From: Alitabrizicola rongguiensis
GTDB taxonomy: Bacteria > Pseudomonadota > Alphaproteobacteria > Rhodobacterales > Rhodobacteraceae
DNA length: 64,000 bases
Direction of reading: 5' to 3'
Assembly: GCF_021491355.1 (NCBI RefSeq)
Contig: NZ_JAKENF010000001.1
Location: forward strand, 1-64,000
Position numbers and translations under genes: made by a program. The notes beneath the pieces are model-generated. The model worked only from the letters and a program-made list of their open reading frames with translations, did no database searches and was not told the origin of the DNA. Positions 45,605 through 54,094 of the stretch are shown piece by piece. Every line of letters begins with the position of its first letter. Position 1 is the first letter of the stretch.

Positions 45605-46696
45605 TCAGTTGATGCTGATTTCCGAAAGCTGGACCGTCCGCCCCTCGGCCATCGAGCGGTAGCCCGCCTCGATCAGTTGGACGGTCCGCACGTTGTCCTC
45701 CACGGTCAGCGCGGGCGGCTCGCCCGTCTTCACCGCGTGTTGCAGTTGTTCCATCACGCCGATGAAGGCATGCGGGAACCACATCGTGTCCCAGGAGGGC
45801 GTGACCCATTTGCCGCCGGTCGTCTTGCGGCTGGCATAGGTCAGCGTCGAAGCGGCACCCGTTGGCCAGCCAATGGTGCCTTTGGCCACGCCCTCGGTCC
45901 CGTCGACTCGGAAATTGATGTGCTGGTCGTTGTCGTAGCCCTCGGACCGCGGTCCGTGCCAGACATCCTCAAGCGACAGCGCCAGCACGCCCGACGGAAA
46001 ACGCAGGGTCGAGACAGTGATGCCGTCCTTGTGCTTGAACGTCGTGCGCGGGTCGGTGCGGGTCTGCGTGGAGATCTCGGTCGGGTCGCCGAATAGGAAG
46101 CGCAGGACGTCCAGGTGATGGACGCTCATGTTGGCAAGCGTCAGGCGGTCATAGCCTTCGAGGAAGGTCTGCCAGTGCGGGATGGCGTGCATGTCGATCT
46201 GGGCAAAGACGATCTCGCCCAACTCACCGCGGTCGATGATCTGCTTCAGGACCTGCATCGACTGGTCATAGCGCATGTTCTGGTTGACGCTCAGGATCTT
46301 GCCGGCCGCCTTTGCCTCCTCGCGAAGCGCGATCGCTTCCTGCAGCGTCAGCGACAGCGGCTTCTGCGCGAGGATACCCTTGATATGCGGCTGCTTCAGC
46401 GCCAGCCGGATCAGGTCCGGCTGCTGGTCGGGCGGATAGGCGATGTCGAGGATCTCGATCTCGGGATCGGCAATCAGCGCTTCCGGCGTGTCATGGACCT
46501 TCGGGATGCCCCAACGCTTGGCCACACCCTCGGCGCGCGATTTCGTGCGGCTGGCAATGGCCGCCACGGGAAACCCCGCCTGCTTGTAGGCGGCCAGGTG
46601 GCATTCGGCCATGATCATGCCCGCACCGATGCAGCCGATCTTCAGGCTGTTGGTGCGAACGGTCGGGTCCGGCTGGAACCCCAGAGCGTCGGTCAT
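45605..46696 (-). CDS. Gfo/Idh/MocA-family dehydrogenase of cluster B, with QKP in place of EKP
   Basis: A 363-residue NAD(P)-dependent oxidoreductase. The Rossmann motif CIGAGMIMAECH (22-33) is clear. The family EKP motif reads Gln111-Lys112-Pro113: the catalytic lysine is kept, but the glutamate is changed. The C-terminal domain is complete. It lies 14 bp after the ATPase gene, with GGAGGAGG before the ATG. It should oxidise or reduce a ring hydroxyl of the substrate imported by the preceding ABC genes. Confidence 0.85.
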   Translation of the reverse strand: MTDALGFQPDPTVRTNSLKIGCIGAGMIMAECHLAAYKQAGFPVAAIASRTKSRAEGVAKRWGIPKVHDTPEALIADPEIEILDIAYPPDQQPDLIRLALKQPHIKGILAQKPLSLTLQEAIALREEAKAAGKILSVNQNMRYDQSMQVLKQIIDRGELGEIVFAQIDMHAIPHWQTFLEGYDRLTLANMSVHHLDVLRFLFGDPTEISTQTRTDPRTTFKHKDGITVSTLRFPSGVLALSLEDVWHGPRSEGYDNDQHINFRVDGTEGVAKGTIGWPTGAASTLTYASRKTTGGKWVTPSWDTMWFPHAFIGVMEQLQHAVKTGEPPALTVEDNVRTVQLIEAGYRSMAEGRTVQLSEISIN

Positions 46697-46710
46697 CGCG
46701 ATCCTCCTCC

Positions 46711-47775
46711 TCAGGACCGGGCGAGCGTCTGACCGCCCGCCCCGAAAAACTGAACCCTCGCCGGATCGCAGGCCAAGGCCACCTGCGCATCGACCCGGAT
46801 ATCGGGCTGTCCGCGCAGGAGCGCGCGCAGGCGCGTGCCCCCGGCATCGAGAGTCACAACGGTGAAACCGCCAAGCGGCTCGACTTCGAACACGGTTGCG
46901 GGCCGTCCCTCGGCGCTGCCATCCCAGGCCCGAACGCGCAGGTCCTCGGGCCGGACGCCGAGTTCGGTCGCCTGCCCGGGAGCACCCGGCAGCGCGAGAC
47001 GAAGCGCGCCGCCCGCCGCTTCGATCCGGCCATCGGTCCGGGTGGCGGGCAGGATGTTCATCATCGGTGAGCCAAGAAGCCGCGCGACATAGGTCGAGGC
47101 CGGACGGTCATAGATCTCGGCCGGGCTGCCGATCTGCCGGATCGCGCCATGCTCGAGGATCGCCATGCGGTCGGCCACCGACATCGCCTCTTCCTGGTCG
47201 TGGGTCACGTAGATCAGCGTGCGCCCCGCCTCGCGCTGGATGCGCTTCAGTTCAACGCGCGTTTCCTCCCGCAACCGCGCATCGAGCGCCGAGATCGGGT
47301 CGTCCATCAGAAAGGCTGCCGGATCACGGACGAAGGCTCGGGCGATGGCGACGCGCTGCCGCTCGCCGCCAGAGAGCTGCGCGGGCATCTTGTGCAGGAT
47401 GTGCCCGATATGGAGTTTCGCCGCCGCATCGGCCAGCCGCGCAGCGATCTGAGCAGGCGGAACCTGCCGCTCGACCAGAGGGAAGCGGACATTGTCTTCG
47501 GCCGTCATGTGAGGGAAGAGCGCGAGGTTCTGGAACACCATCGCGATGTTGCGCGCGGACGGGGGGACATGGTTGACCGGCTTGCCGTCGATCAGCACCT
47601 CACCCTCGTCGGGCGTCTCGAGTCCAAGGATCAGCCGCAGCATCGTCGTCTTGCCCGAAAGCGGCGGACCGAACAGGCAGAAGAACTCGTTGTCGGCGAC
47701 GGTGAAGCTTGCATCGTCCACGGCCAGCGTCTTGCCGTAGCGCTTGGTCACGTTGCGGAAGGCGATCTCGGCCAT
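46711..47775 (-). CDS. ABC importer ATPase 1 (MalK/UgpC type) with altered Walker A and Walker B
   Basis: A 354-residue ATPase with a C-terminal regulatory OB-fold. Q-loop Gln82, signature LSGGE (134-138) and His192 are normal. Walker A reads GPPLSGKTT (36-44), and Walker B reads FLMDDP with Asp159 where the catalytic glutamate is expected (codon GAC at 47299-47301). Its partner encoded 1 bp away has the opposite pattern. Together they should form a heterodimer in which this protein contributes the intact signature to the good site. The regulatory domain contains GVRPEDLRV. Family members power carbohydrate or polyol importers. Confidence 0.85.
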   Translation of the reverse strand: MAEIAFRNVTKRYGKTLAVDDASFTVADNEFFCLFGPPLSGKTTMLRLILGLETPDEGEVLIDGKPVNHVPPSARNIAMVFQNLALFPHMTAEDNVRFPLVERQVPPAQIAARLADAAAKLHIGHILHKMPAQLSGGERQRVAIARAFVRDPAAFLMDDPISALDARLREETRVELKRIQREAGRTLIYVTHDQEEAMSVADRMAILEHGAIRQIGSPAEIYDRPASTYVARLLGSPMMNILPATRTDGRIEAAGGALRLALPGAPGQATELGVRPEDLRVRAWDGSAEGRPATVFEVEPLGGFTVVTLDAGGTRLRALLRGQPDIRVDAQVALACDPARVQFFGAGGQTLARS

Positions 47776-47776
47776 C

Positions 47777-48868
47777 TCAATGCCCCCTCAGTGCCGCGCC
47801 GGAACCGGCATCGAACAGTCGCACCGCCTCACCGATGGGTGCGATATGCGCGGTCTCGCCAAGCGTCGCTCGCAGATCGTTCTCGAACACGCCCTTCACC
47901 GCTGTGTCGCCATTGCCCAGATGCAGGATGCTGCGCGCCCCGATCCGCTCGACGAAGGTCACAGGCAGCGCGAGTCCCTGCCCCGCACTGACCAGATGCG
48001 CCTGCTCGGGCCGGAAGCCGTAATATACCCCTGCCTTGGCAGAGCGCGCTGCCGCGGCCTGGGGCGGCGGCAACACGGGCGATATGCCGGCCGCCCCAAG
48101 GTCGATCGCGACTCCCTGCGGCGTCTCGACGGGGCGACCTTTCAGAAGGTTCATGCCCGGCGCCCCGATGAAGCGCGCGACGAAGGTGTTGGCCGGGTCG
48201 TTATAGACCTGCAGGGGCGTTCCGACCTGCTGCAGCACCCCGTGATCCATCACCGCGATCCGGTCGGCCATCGTCATCGCCTCGAGCTGGTCGTGGGTCA
48301 CATAGACCATCGTCTGCCGGAATTGCCGCTGCAGGTGCTTCAACTCGGTCCGCATCACTGCGCGGAAGGCGGCGTCGACGTTGGACAGGGGTTCGTCGAG
48401 CAGGAAGATGGCCGGTTCCATGACCGCCGAGCGACCGATGGCGACGCGTTGCAGGATGTTCACCGACAGGCCCTGTGCCGGCCGGTCGAGAAGGTCGGAC
48501 AATTGCAGCAGATCAGCGATGGCTTTGGTCCGGCTGGCTATCTCTGCCTTGGGCCGCCCGCCCATACGCAAGCCGTAGTCGAGGTTCTGGCGCACCGTCA
48601 TGTGGGTAAAGATCGCGTAGTTCTGGAACACGAAACCCACGCCGCGCCTGCCCATAGGCACGCCCGCCATGTCGCGGTCGCCGAAGAGGATCCGGCCCTC
48701 ACTCGGCCGCTCCATCCCGGCGATCATGTTCATGGTGGTGGACTTGCCGCAGCCAGAAGGGCCGAGCAGCGCCATGAACTCGCCGTCCTCGATCGTCAGG
48801 TCCATGGTCTTGAGCGCGGTGAAGGCCCCGAACTGCTTGACGAGATGTTCGAGCCGGATCGCGCTCAT
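47777..48868 (-). CDS. ABC importer ATPase 2 (MalK/UgpC type) with degenerate signature motif
   Basis: A 363-residue ATPase. Walker A GPSGCGKST (36-44), Q-loop Gln82, Walker B FLLDEP with Glu159 and His192 are all normal. The ABC signature, however, reads LSVNI (134-138) in place of LSGGQ. It should supply the catalytic Walker motifs to the good ATP site while the partner supplies LSGGE. The rhizobial glycerol importer GlpSTPQV also has two separate ATPases. The start at 48868 has AAGGAGA upstream and overlaps the permease stop (ATGA); the open frame beyond that belongs to another gene. Confidence 0.87.
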   Translation of the reverse strand: MSAIRLEHLVKQFGAFTALKTMDLTIEDGEFMALLGPSGCGKSTTMNMIAGMERPSEGRILFGDRDMAGVPMGRRGVGFVFQNYAIFTHMTVRQNLDYGLRMGGRPKAEIASRTKAIADLLQLSDLLDRPAQGLSVNILQRVAIGRSAVMEPAIFLLDEPLSNVDAAFRAVMRTELKHLQRQFRQTMVYVTHDQLEAMTMADRIAVMDHGVLQQVGTPLQVYNDPANTFVARFIGAPGMNLLKGRPVETPQGVAIDLGAAGISPVLPPPQAAAARSAKAGVYYGFRPEQAHLVSAGQGLALPVTFVERIGARSILHLGNGDTAVKGVFENDLRATLGETAHIAPIGEAVRLFDAGSGAALRGH

Positions 48869-49824
48869 GCCCGGTCTCCTTGCGCGCGCGCCATCCGCTT
48901 CATCGCCCAGACGCAGGCAACCGACAGCACGACCAGGATCGCCAGCGCGATGGCCGCGACGTAGCCCCAGATCAGGTCCTGCGTGGTGATCTTGTAGATG
49001 TAGACGCTGATCGTCTCGGTCGCGACGCCCGGGCCGCCCCCGGTCATGATGTAGAGCGTGTCGAAGATCTTGAAGCACTCGATCACCCGGATCGCGAGAG
49101 CGATGATGATGATCGTCTTCATCCGCGGCAGCACGATGGTGCGGAACCGCTGCCAGGGGCCGGCCCCCAAAAGGGTTGCCGCGCGCATCTGGTCCTCGGG
49201 CACGCCGACGAGACCGGCGAGCAGGATCAGGAACATCAGCGGCGTCCATTGCCAGATGTCGGCCACCATAACCGCGATCATCGCCAGCACCGGATCCGAC
49301 AGCCAGGCCACGGTCACCGGCGTGCCGAGCAGCGACGACAGGATGTCGTTCACCGGGCCGCCCGACTGGAACAGCATGTAGAACATGTAGCCGGCGACGG
49401 CGGGCACGACCATCATCGGCATGATGAGGATCGAGTAGAAGATCCGCTTGCCGGGGAAATCGTCCGCGAAGAGCGTTGCGAGGCCAAGGCCCAGCAGGAA
49501 CTCGACCGGCACGCAGACCACCATCACGAGAAGCGTCCGGCCAAGCGCCGACCACAGGCGGTTGTCGCTGATGAGGTCAGTGTAGTTGGCGAAGTTGTTC
49601 CACATCTCCCATGCGCGCGGCCAAGCCATGCCAGACAACGGCGACCAGTCGGTCAGCGAGATGTAAAGCTGCATGAGCAGTGGAAAGAGCGAAATGAACA
49701 GAACCAGGACCTGCGCGGGCAGCGTCAGCCGGAAGCCGAGCTTGCGGCCTTCGTCCTGGGGTTTGGGGGCGGTCACGGACATGGGCTGAGAAAGGTCCTT
49801 CAAGGGGGCGGCCGTCGCGGTCAT
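48865..49824 (-). CDS. CUT1-type ABC permease (UgpA/MalF-like)
   Basis: A 319-residue inner-membrane permease with six main helices. Conserved features are [15 protein letters not shown] near the first helix and the EAA coupling loop [26 protein letters not shown] at about residues 218-243. The C-terminus is basic. It pairs with the following permease to form the channel. The ATG overlaps the upstream permease gene stop (ATGA), and its stop overlaps ATPase 2. The in-frame extension to 50268 overlaps the other permease gene in another frame and is rejected. Confidence 0.88.
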   Translation of the reverse strand: MTATAAPLKDLSQPMSVTAPKPQDEGRKLGFRLTLPAQVLVLFISLFPLLMQLYISLTDWSPLSGMAWPRAWEMWNNFANYTDLISDNRLWSALGRTLLVMVVCVPVEFLLGLGLATLFADDFPGKRIFYSILIMPMMVVPAVAGYMFYMLFQSGGPVNDILSSLLGTPVTVAWLSDPVLAMIAVMVADIWQWTPLMFLILLAGLVGVPEDQMRAATLLGAGPWQRFRTIVLPRMKTIIIIALAIRVIECFKIFDTLYIMTGGGPGVATETISVYIYKITTQDLIWGYVAAIALAILVVLSVACVWAMKRMARAQGDRA

Positions 49825-50681
49825 TGCTTGAGCGCCCCGAAGGTCAGCCCGCGCACGAGGTGTTTCTGGATCAGGATGCCCATGACGACCGGCGGCACAG
49901 CGGCGATCAGTCCGAGCGCGGCCTTGGCACCGTACAGCTGCCCGGTCATCGAGGAGGAGAGCGATGCCATGTAGACCGGGATCGTCACCCATTCCCGCGT
50001 CGTCAGCAGAAGCGCGATCAGGTAGTCCGACCAGTTGAGGATGAAGACGAACAGCGCAGCAGAGGCCAGCGGCGCGCGCATCATCGGCAGCGTGATCCGC
50101 CAGAAGACCCGGGCGCGCGAACAGCCCTCGACCAGTGCCGCCTCCTCGATCTCGCGCGGCATGTCGTCGAAGAAGGTCTTCATCAGCCAGAAGGCGAAGG
50201 GCAGCGTCACTATCCCGTAGATCAGCGCAAGCCCCCACCAGGTGTCCATCATGTTCAGGAAGGACCACATGATCATCACCGGGATCATGACTGCCATCGG
50301 GGGGAACAGCCGCAGCTGGATCAGCGCCAGTGGCAAATTGGCCCCTGAGCCGAAACGCGACAGACCATAGGCGGCCGCGGTTCCGGCAGACATAGCGATG
50401 AGCGTGCCGATGCTGGCCGAGAGGAGCGACGACAGGATCGGCTTTGCCGCCGTGCGGTCGAGCGCGACGATCAGGTTCGAGCTGCTTTCCCCGAAGATGA
50501 AACGGAAGTTGTCAAGCGTCGGCGCCTTTGGGATCCAGGTGAGCGCGTCGCCCGTCGCCTGCCATTCCGGGATGGGTTTGAACGCCATCGACACCATCCA
50601 CAGGATCGGGATCAGCGTGATCGCAAGCGCACCGAGGATGGCGGCGTAGCGGAAGACTTCAAAGGACAGGGAACGGTTCAT
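49821..50681 (-). CDS. CUT1-type ABC permease (UgpE/MalG-like)
   Basis: A 286-residue inner-membrane permease. The N-terminal [26 protein letters not shown] helix and the EAA loop [25 protein letters not shown] at about residues 180-204 are characteristic of the MalG branch. It is the second gene of operon B, 81 bp after the binding-protein gene and separated from it by a strong hairpin. It should cooperate with the permease at 48865-49824, two ATPases and a Tat-exported binding protein. Confidence 0.9.
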   Translation of the reverse strand: MNRSLSFEVFRYAAILGALAITLIPILWMVSMAFKPIPEWQATGDALTWIPKAPTLDNFRFIFGESSSNLIVALDRTAAKPILSSLLSASIGTLIAMSAGTAAAYGLSRFGSGANLPLALIQLRLFPPMAVMIPVMIMWSFLNMMDTWWGLALIYGIVTLPFAFWLMKTFFDDMPREIEEAALVEGCSRARVFWRITLPMMRAPLASAALFVFILNWSDYLIALLLTTREWVTIPVYMASLSSSMTGQLYGAKAALGLIAAVPPVVMGILIQKHLVRGLTFGALKQ

Positions 50682-50715
50682 CTTGGGTAAGCCGGGTCGT
50701 GCCTGGGGAAATTGC

Positions 50716-50743
50716 GGCCGGAGCGGCAGGGTCCGCTCCGGCC
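50716..50743 (-). terminator. Intercistronic hairpin after cluster B binding-protein gene
   Basis: A perfect 11-bp GC stem GGCCGGAGCGG with CCGCTCCGGCC and a 6-nt loop lies 20 bp past the binding-protein stop and about 35 bp before the permease start. No T-run is present, so mRNA stabilisation or partial attenuation is more likely than full termination. Confidence 0.6.
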
Positions 50744-50762
50744 TCGTGCCTGGGATTGCGTG

Positions 50763-52373
50763 TCAGACGGGGTCCAGCACGGTCGGCCAGGCAGCCATGT
50801 TCGCGCGGACGGCCTCGACGATCTTGTCCTGGCCAGTTCTGCGCGTGATCTTGACCCATTCGGCGGCGGTATCTTCCATCGCCTGTTCCGGGGTCTTGGC
50901 CTTGGTCAGCGCCGCCATCAGGTTCTCGTCCAGCGCGTTGTTGAAGGCCGTGGCGCCGGCATAGTTGATGGTCGGGACCGACCGTGCCACCGTCTCGCGC
51001 ACGATATCCATGTGGTAGTCATGGTAGGTCTCGCGCACGAGCGGGTCGGCGAAGTCATTCAGGCTGAACGGGTCGAAGTAGCCGCCAGGGTTGGCCGTCA
51101 TCCAGGAATAGATCCGGCTGGAGCCGAGCCATTGCAGGAACAGATAGGCCAGCTCCGGGTTCTGCGATTGCGAACTGACCATCCCGGTCAGCGAGAACCA
51201 CAGGACCGAGCGGCTGACGATCTTGCCGTCGATCTCGTTTCCGGGCGGCAGCATCGAGCCGATCTTGCCCTGCACGGTCGAGCCGGTATTACCCGGATTG
51301 TCTAGGAATTTCGGCAGGTTCGAGAAGGCGCAGGTCATCGCTGCGCCGCCGGCGGCGAAGTTGCCGTACTGCTCGGGCCAACCCCAGCTGATCGCGTCGG
51401 GCGAATGATGCGAGAGCGAGTCGAGATAGGCCTGCGTCGCGATTGCCCCCTGCTCGGAGTTGATGAGCGGGTTCGCATCGTTGTCGAACAGGAACTGGTT
51501 CGGGGAAGCGAGCGAGGTGTAAAGCTGGTACCAGTTGGTATAGCCCCAACCCTGGTTGCGCAGGTCGGTCGAGCCAAAGAGCCCCTTGTCCGGGCGCTGG
51601 AAGAAGGCCGCGATGTCGTTGAACTGCTTCCAGGTGCGCGGCACGGCCAGGTCATAGCCATACTTGCTCTTGAACGCCGACTGCTCGGCGGGGTCGTTGA
51701 AGAGATCGGTCCGGTAGACCCATGTCTGGAAGTCGCCGTCGAGCGAGACGCCATAGGTCGAGCCGCGATACTTGTTCATCAGCGAGACGCCCTGTTCGCC
51801 GTTCACATAGCCGCGAACAGGATCGTCCCATTCGGGCTTGTACTGGGCGACATAGTCGTCGAGCTTGGCGATGCCGCCGGATTCCGCGAGGTCGCCCAGA
51901 CGGTTCCAGTCGGTCGAATAGATGTCGAAGCCGCCGGCCTTGGTCGAGATGTCCTGCATCGTCTTGGTGAATTCCTGCCCGTTGGGCAGACCGACGATTT
52001 CCAGCGTGATGCCGGTTTCCTTTTCCCACAGGTCCTTGATCGACGGCGCACCGGCCGGGAACGGCTGGGTCAGCTGGCCGATCGAGCCATCCGACAGGCC
52101 GATGACGATCTTGGCCGGGGCCTTGCCCGAGGCCTTCATCGCCTTGGCTGCCTCGATCGCGCGGCCCTCGGGCGTATCGGGTCCATATTGGTAACGCTCG
52201 GCGCCGGGGAACCCGGTCGGTCCGCCGATCATGCCCGGCGCAAGCGCGTCGCTCGCCTGAGCGCGGCCGGGCCGGATGAATTTCGGTGCGAAACTGATCG
52301 CTGCGCCGTAAACCGCGAGCTTGCCTCCGGTCGTTAGCAATTGGCGCCGCGAGAAGCGGTCCTGTCTGTCCAT
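50763..52373 (-). CDS. Large extracellular solute-binding protein with Tat signal
   Basis: A 536-residue binding protein, larger than the usual 400-430 residues of CUT1 binding proteins and similar in size to GlpV of the rhizobial glycerol importer. The N-terminus RFSRRQLLTTGG with Arg9-Arg10 is a twin-arginine motif, followed by a hydrophobic stretch and a RAQA cleavage site, so it should be folded before export. Internal features include GGFDIYSTDWNRLGDLAESG and SLMNKYRGSTYGVSLDGDFQTW. GGGAGGA precedes the ATG at 52373. It is the first gene of operon B, divergent from the LacI-type regulator. Confidence 0.87.
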   Translation of the reverse strand: MDRQDRFSRRQLLTTGGKLAVYGAAISFAPKFIRPGRAQASDALAPGMIGGPTGFPGAERYQYGPDTPEGRAIEAAKAMKASGKAPAKIVIGLSDGSIGQLTQPFPAGAPSIKDLWEKETGITLEIVGLPNGQEFTKTMQDISTKAGGFDIYSTDWNRLGDLAESGGIAKLDDYVAQYKPEWDDPVRGYVNGEQGVSLMNKYRGSTYGVSLDGDFQTWVYRTDLFNDPAEQSAFKSKYGYDLAVPRTWKQFNDIAAFFQRPDKGLFGSTDLRNQGWGYTNWYQLYTSLASPNQFLFDNDANPLINSEQGAIATQAYLDSLSHHSPDAISWGWPEQYGNFAAGGAAMTCAFSNLPKFLDNPGNTGSTVQGKIGSMLPPGNEIDGKIVSRSVLWFSLTGMVSSQSQNPELAYLFLQWLGSSRIYSWMTANPGGYFDPFSLNDFADPLVRETYHDYHMDIVRETVARSVPTINYAGATAFNNALDENLMAALTKAKTPEQAMEDTAAEWVKITRRTGQDKIVEAVRANMAAWPTVLDPV

Positions 52374-52451
52374 GACGTCCTCCCTCGGCCCGCATCCTCC
52401 GCACGGTGCCGTGGGTGATGGCTTAGGACCGCAAAACACATCATGTCAACT

Positions 52452-52470
52452 TCAAAATTCATCATTTTGA
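52452..52470. promoter_or_regulatory. Inverted-repeat operator near operon B start
   Basis: A perfect dyad TCAAAAT-TCATC-ATTTTGA lies 79 bp upstream of the binding-protein start, in a suitable place for LacI-family repression of operon B. Its right half includes ATCATTTT, the unit repeated at 52644-52673, which suggests the same protein binds both. Confidence 0.6.
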
Positions 52471-52643
52471 CGCATCTCTGCGATGCGGAGATCCTGATAA
52501 TTTCTGTGGGATCAGCTTGCTCGCGAGCGCGAAAAGAGCCAAATTATTGTAATTAATAAATATTATACAGGCTCAGGGCCATACAGACCTTTCGAGGCAG
52601 TTCCGATGCAAATCACTGAATGATGCATGCGCAGCATATGTAA

Positions 52644-52673
52644 ATCATTTTCAATCATTTTGCATCATTTACA
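52644..52673. repeat. Three 10-bp direct repeats ATCATTT upstream of lacI-like gene
   Basis: The units ATCATTTTCA, ATCATTTTGC and ATCATTTACA follow each other without a gap, giving a period of exactly 10 bp, about one helical turn. Flanking TGTAAAT (52640-52646 region) and ATTTACA also form an inverted repeat. The array is placed for autoregulation of the LacI-like gene. Confidence 0.6.
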
Positions 52674-52722
52674 ATGCACCGAAAGGATGGCAACTAGGCC
52701 TCACGGGGTTGCCGGAGCTTGG

Positions 52723-53751
52723 ATGAACAGTCGGGTTACATTGCAGGATGTCGCGCGCGAGGCAGGGGTGTCGTCAGCGACGGTTGATCGTGTCCTCAAC
52801 AACCGCGAGGGGGTTAGGCGGCGCACGCGCGAGATCGTCATGACTGCTGCGCAACGGCTCGGCTACGTCTCGACGGTGGACCTGCCGGTTTCATCTGCCG
52901 CTGCCGGAACGATCGATCTGGTGTTTCTGCTTCCCGCCGGAACGAATGCCTTCATGCACGTGCTGCGCCAGCAACTGGAAATTCAGGCGGTTGGCCGCGA
53001 GGGCATACGCGTGCGGGTCGAGATGATCGAGGGTTTCAGCCCGCCGACCCTTGCCGCGCGACTGAATGAGTTGCGCGGTCAGGTTCACGGTGTGGGAATC
53101 GTCGCCCAGGATCACCCGCTTGTGCGCGAGGCGATCCGTGGCCTGGTCGCCGAAGGTGCGCATCTGGTCACGCTGGCCTCGGATATCCAGAGCGTGCCGC
53201 GGCTTGCCTATGTCGGGATCGACAACCGACAGGCCGGTCGACTGGCCGGATTGCTCATGGGGCGGTTCCTTGCGCATGATCCGACGGCACAGGTCGCGCT
53301 GTTTGCCGGCTCTCTCTCCTATCGTGGGCATGAGGAGCGCGAGATGGGATTCCGTCACATCCTGGCGGAGGAGTTTCCCCGCATCCAAATCGTCGAGCTG
53401 CGCGAAATCCTGGATGACCGCGCCAAGGCCTTTGCCGAAGCCGAGCAGCTGCTCAACCGCCATCCGAAGCTGTCGGGTATCTACAATGTCGGCGCCGGAA
53501 CACACGGAATTGCCCAGGCGCTGAAGTCCCGATCCCTTGAGCGCAAGGTGCTCCTGATCGGGCATGAGGCGACGGAAGACAACAAGCGGCTTCTCCTCGA
53601 GGGTGCGCTTGACGCCGTCATCGACCAGAACCCGCGTGTCGAGGCGCGCGAGGCGTTGAACCTGCTGACGGCAGCGGCGCGCGGGCAGCCTTACGACTTC
53701 GTGCCCCTGCGCCTGCAAGTGATATTCAGGGAAAACCTGCCGGTCGAATAG
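52723..53751 (+). CDS. LacI-family transcriptional regulator of operon B
   Basis: A 342-residue regulator. The LacI headpiece is at residues 4-55 (VTLQDVAREAGVSSATVDRVLNN and TREIVMTAAQRLGY), followed by a periplasmic-binding-protein-like effector domain with IDNRQAGRLAGLLMGRFL and VGAGTHGIAQAL. The SATVDRVLN variant, with Asp where Ser is common, is often seen in sugar/cyclitol regulators of alphaproteobacteria. The start at 52723 follows GGAG; an in-frame ATG at 52687 is possible. Divergence from the 11-gene operon and shared ATCATTTT sites make it the likely local repressor. Confidence 0.88.
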   Translation: MNSRVTLQDVAREAGVSSATVDRVLNNREGVRRRTREIVMTAAQRLGYVSTVDLPVSSAAAGTIDLVFLLPAGTNAFMHVLRQQLEIQAVGREGIRVRVEMIEGFSPPTLAARLNELRGQVHGVGIVAQDHPLVREAIRGLVAEGAHLVTLASDIQSVPRLAYVGIDNRQAGRLAGLLMGRFLAHDPTAQVALFAGSLSYRGHEEREMGFRHILAEEFPRIQIVELREILDDRAKAFAEAEQLLNRHPKLSGIYNVGAGTHGIAQALKSRSLERKVLLIGHEATEDNKRLLLEGALDAVIDQNPRVEAREALNLLTAAARGQPYDFVPLRLQVIFRENLPVE

Positions 53752-54094
53752 GCCGCTCTCCTCACGAAAAGCGACTGGATTCTCTGCTGCTGAGGCATCT
53801 TTGTCGACAGCACCGCGAGACGTCCCGATCCGGAAAGCGCCGGCAAGTGCGCAGGTTGAAGAGGACGGCTTCCTCGGCGACCGTCTGGTCGAGCAACGAC
53901 TCAAACGTCGGGCCAAGACCAAGGAGAGCGGGGTGGAGCCGAGTTGAGACCTTCAACGACGCCGGACATCAACACCTGCGGACCTACCATGCAACGTCAA
54001 TCATGGTCCGATGCACGAGCCAGAATGCAAACTCGACCTGCCACCAATACCGAAAGGCAATGGTCATCACGCAACAGAAATCTAAAACTGGGCG
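53752..54094. other. 343-bp stretch without a recognised gene
   Basis: Between the LacI-like stop and the convergent peptidase stop. Short open frames exist on both strands, for example a 64-codon minus-strand one around 53762-53956, but none has a ribosome site or a recognisable family. GC content falls toward 54000-54090. It may be a gene or mobile-element remnant; I see no terminal repeats. Confidence 0.4.

Larger units (their letters stand above)
52374..52722. promoter_or_regulatory. AT-rich divergent control region of operon B and lacI-like gene
   Basis: This 349-bp gap is strikingly AT-rich compared with its surroundings. It holds a perfect TCAAAAT-TCATC-ATTTTGA dyad near the operon B start and a triple ATCATTT repeat near the regulator start. 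Stretches such as ATAATTTCTG and TTATTGTAATTAATAAATATTATACAG, read in parts around 52495-52570, could supply promoters or an UP-like element. No gene was seen inside it. Confidence 0.6.

Noticed and set aside
48869-49555. Upstream extension of ATPase 2
   Set aside because: It runs through the permease gene in another frame, and the MalK-like N-terminus starts precisely at 48868.
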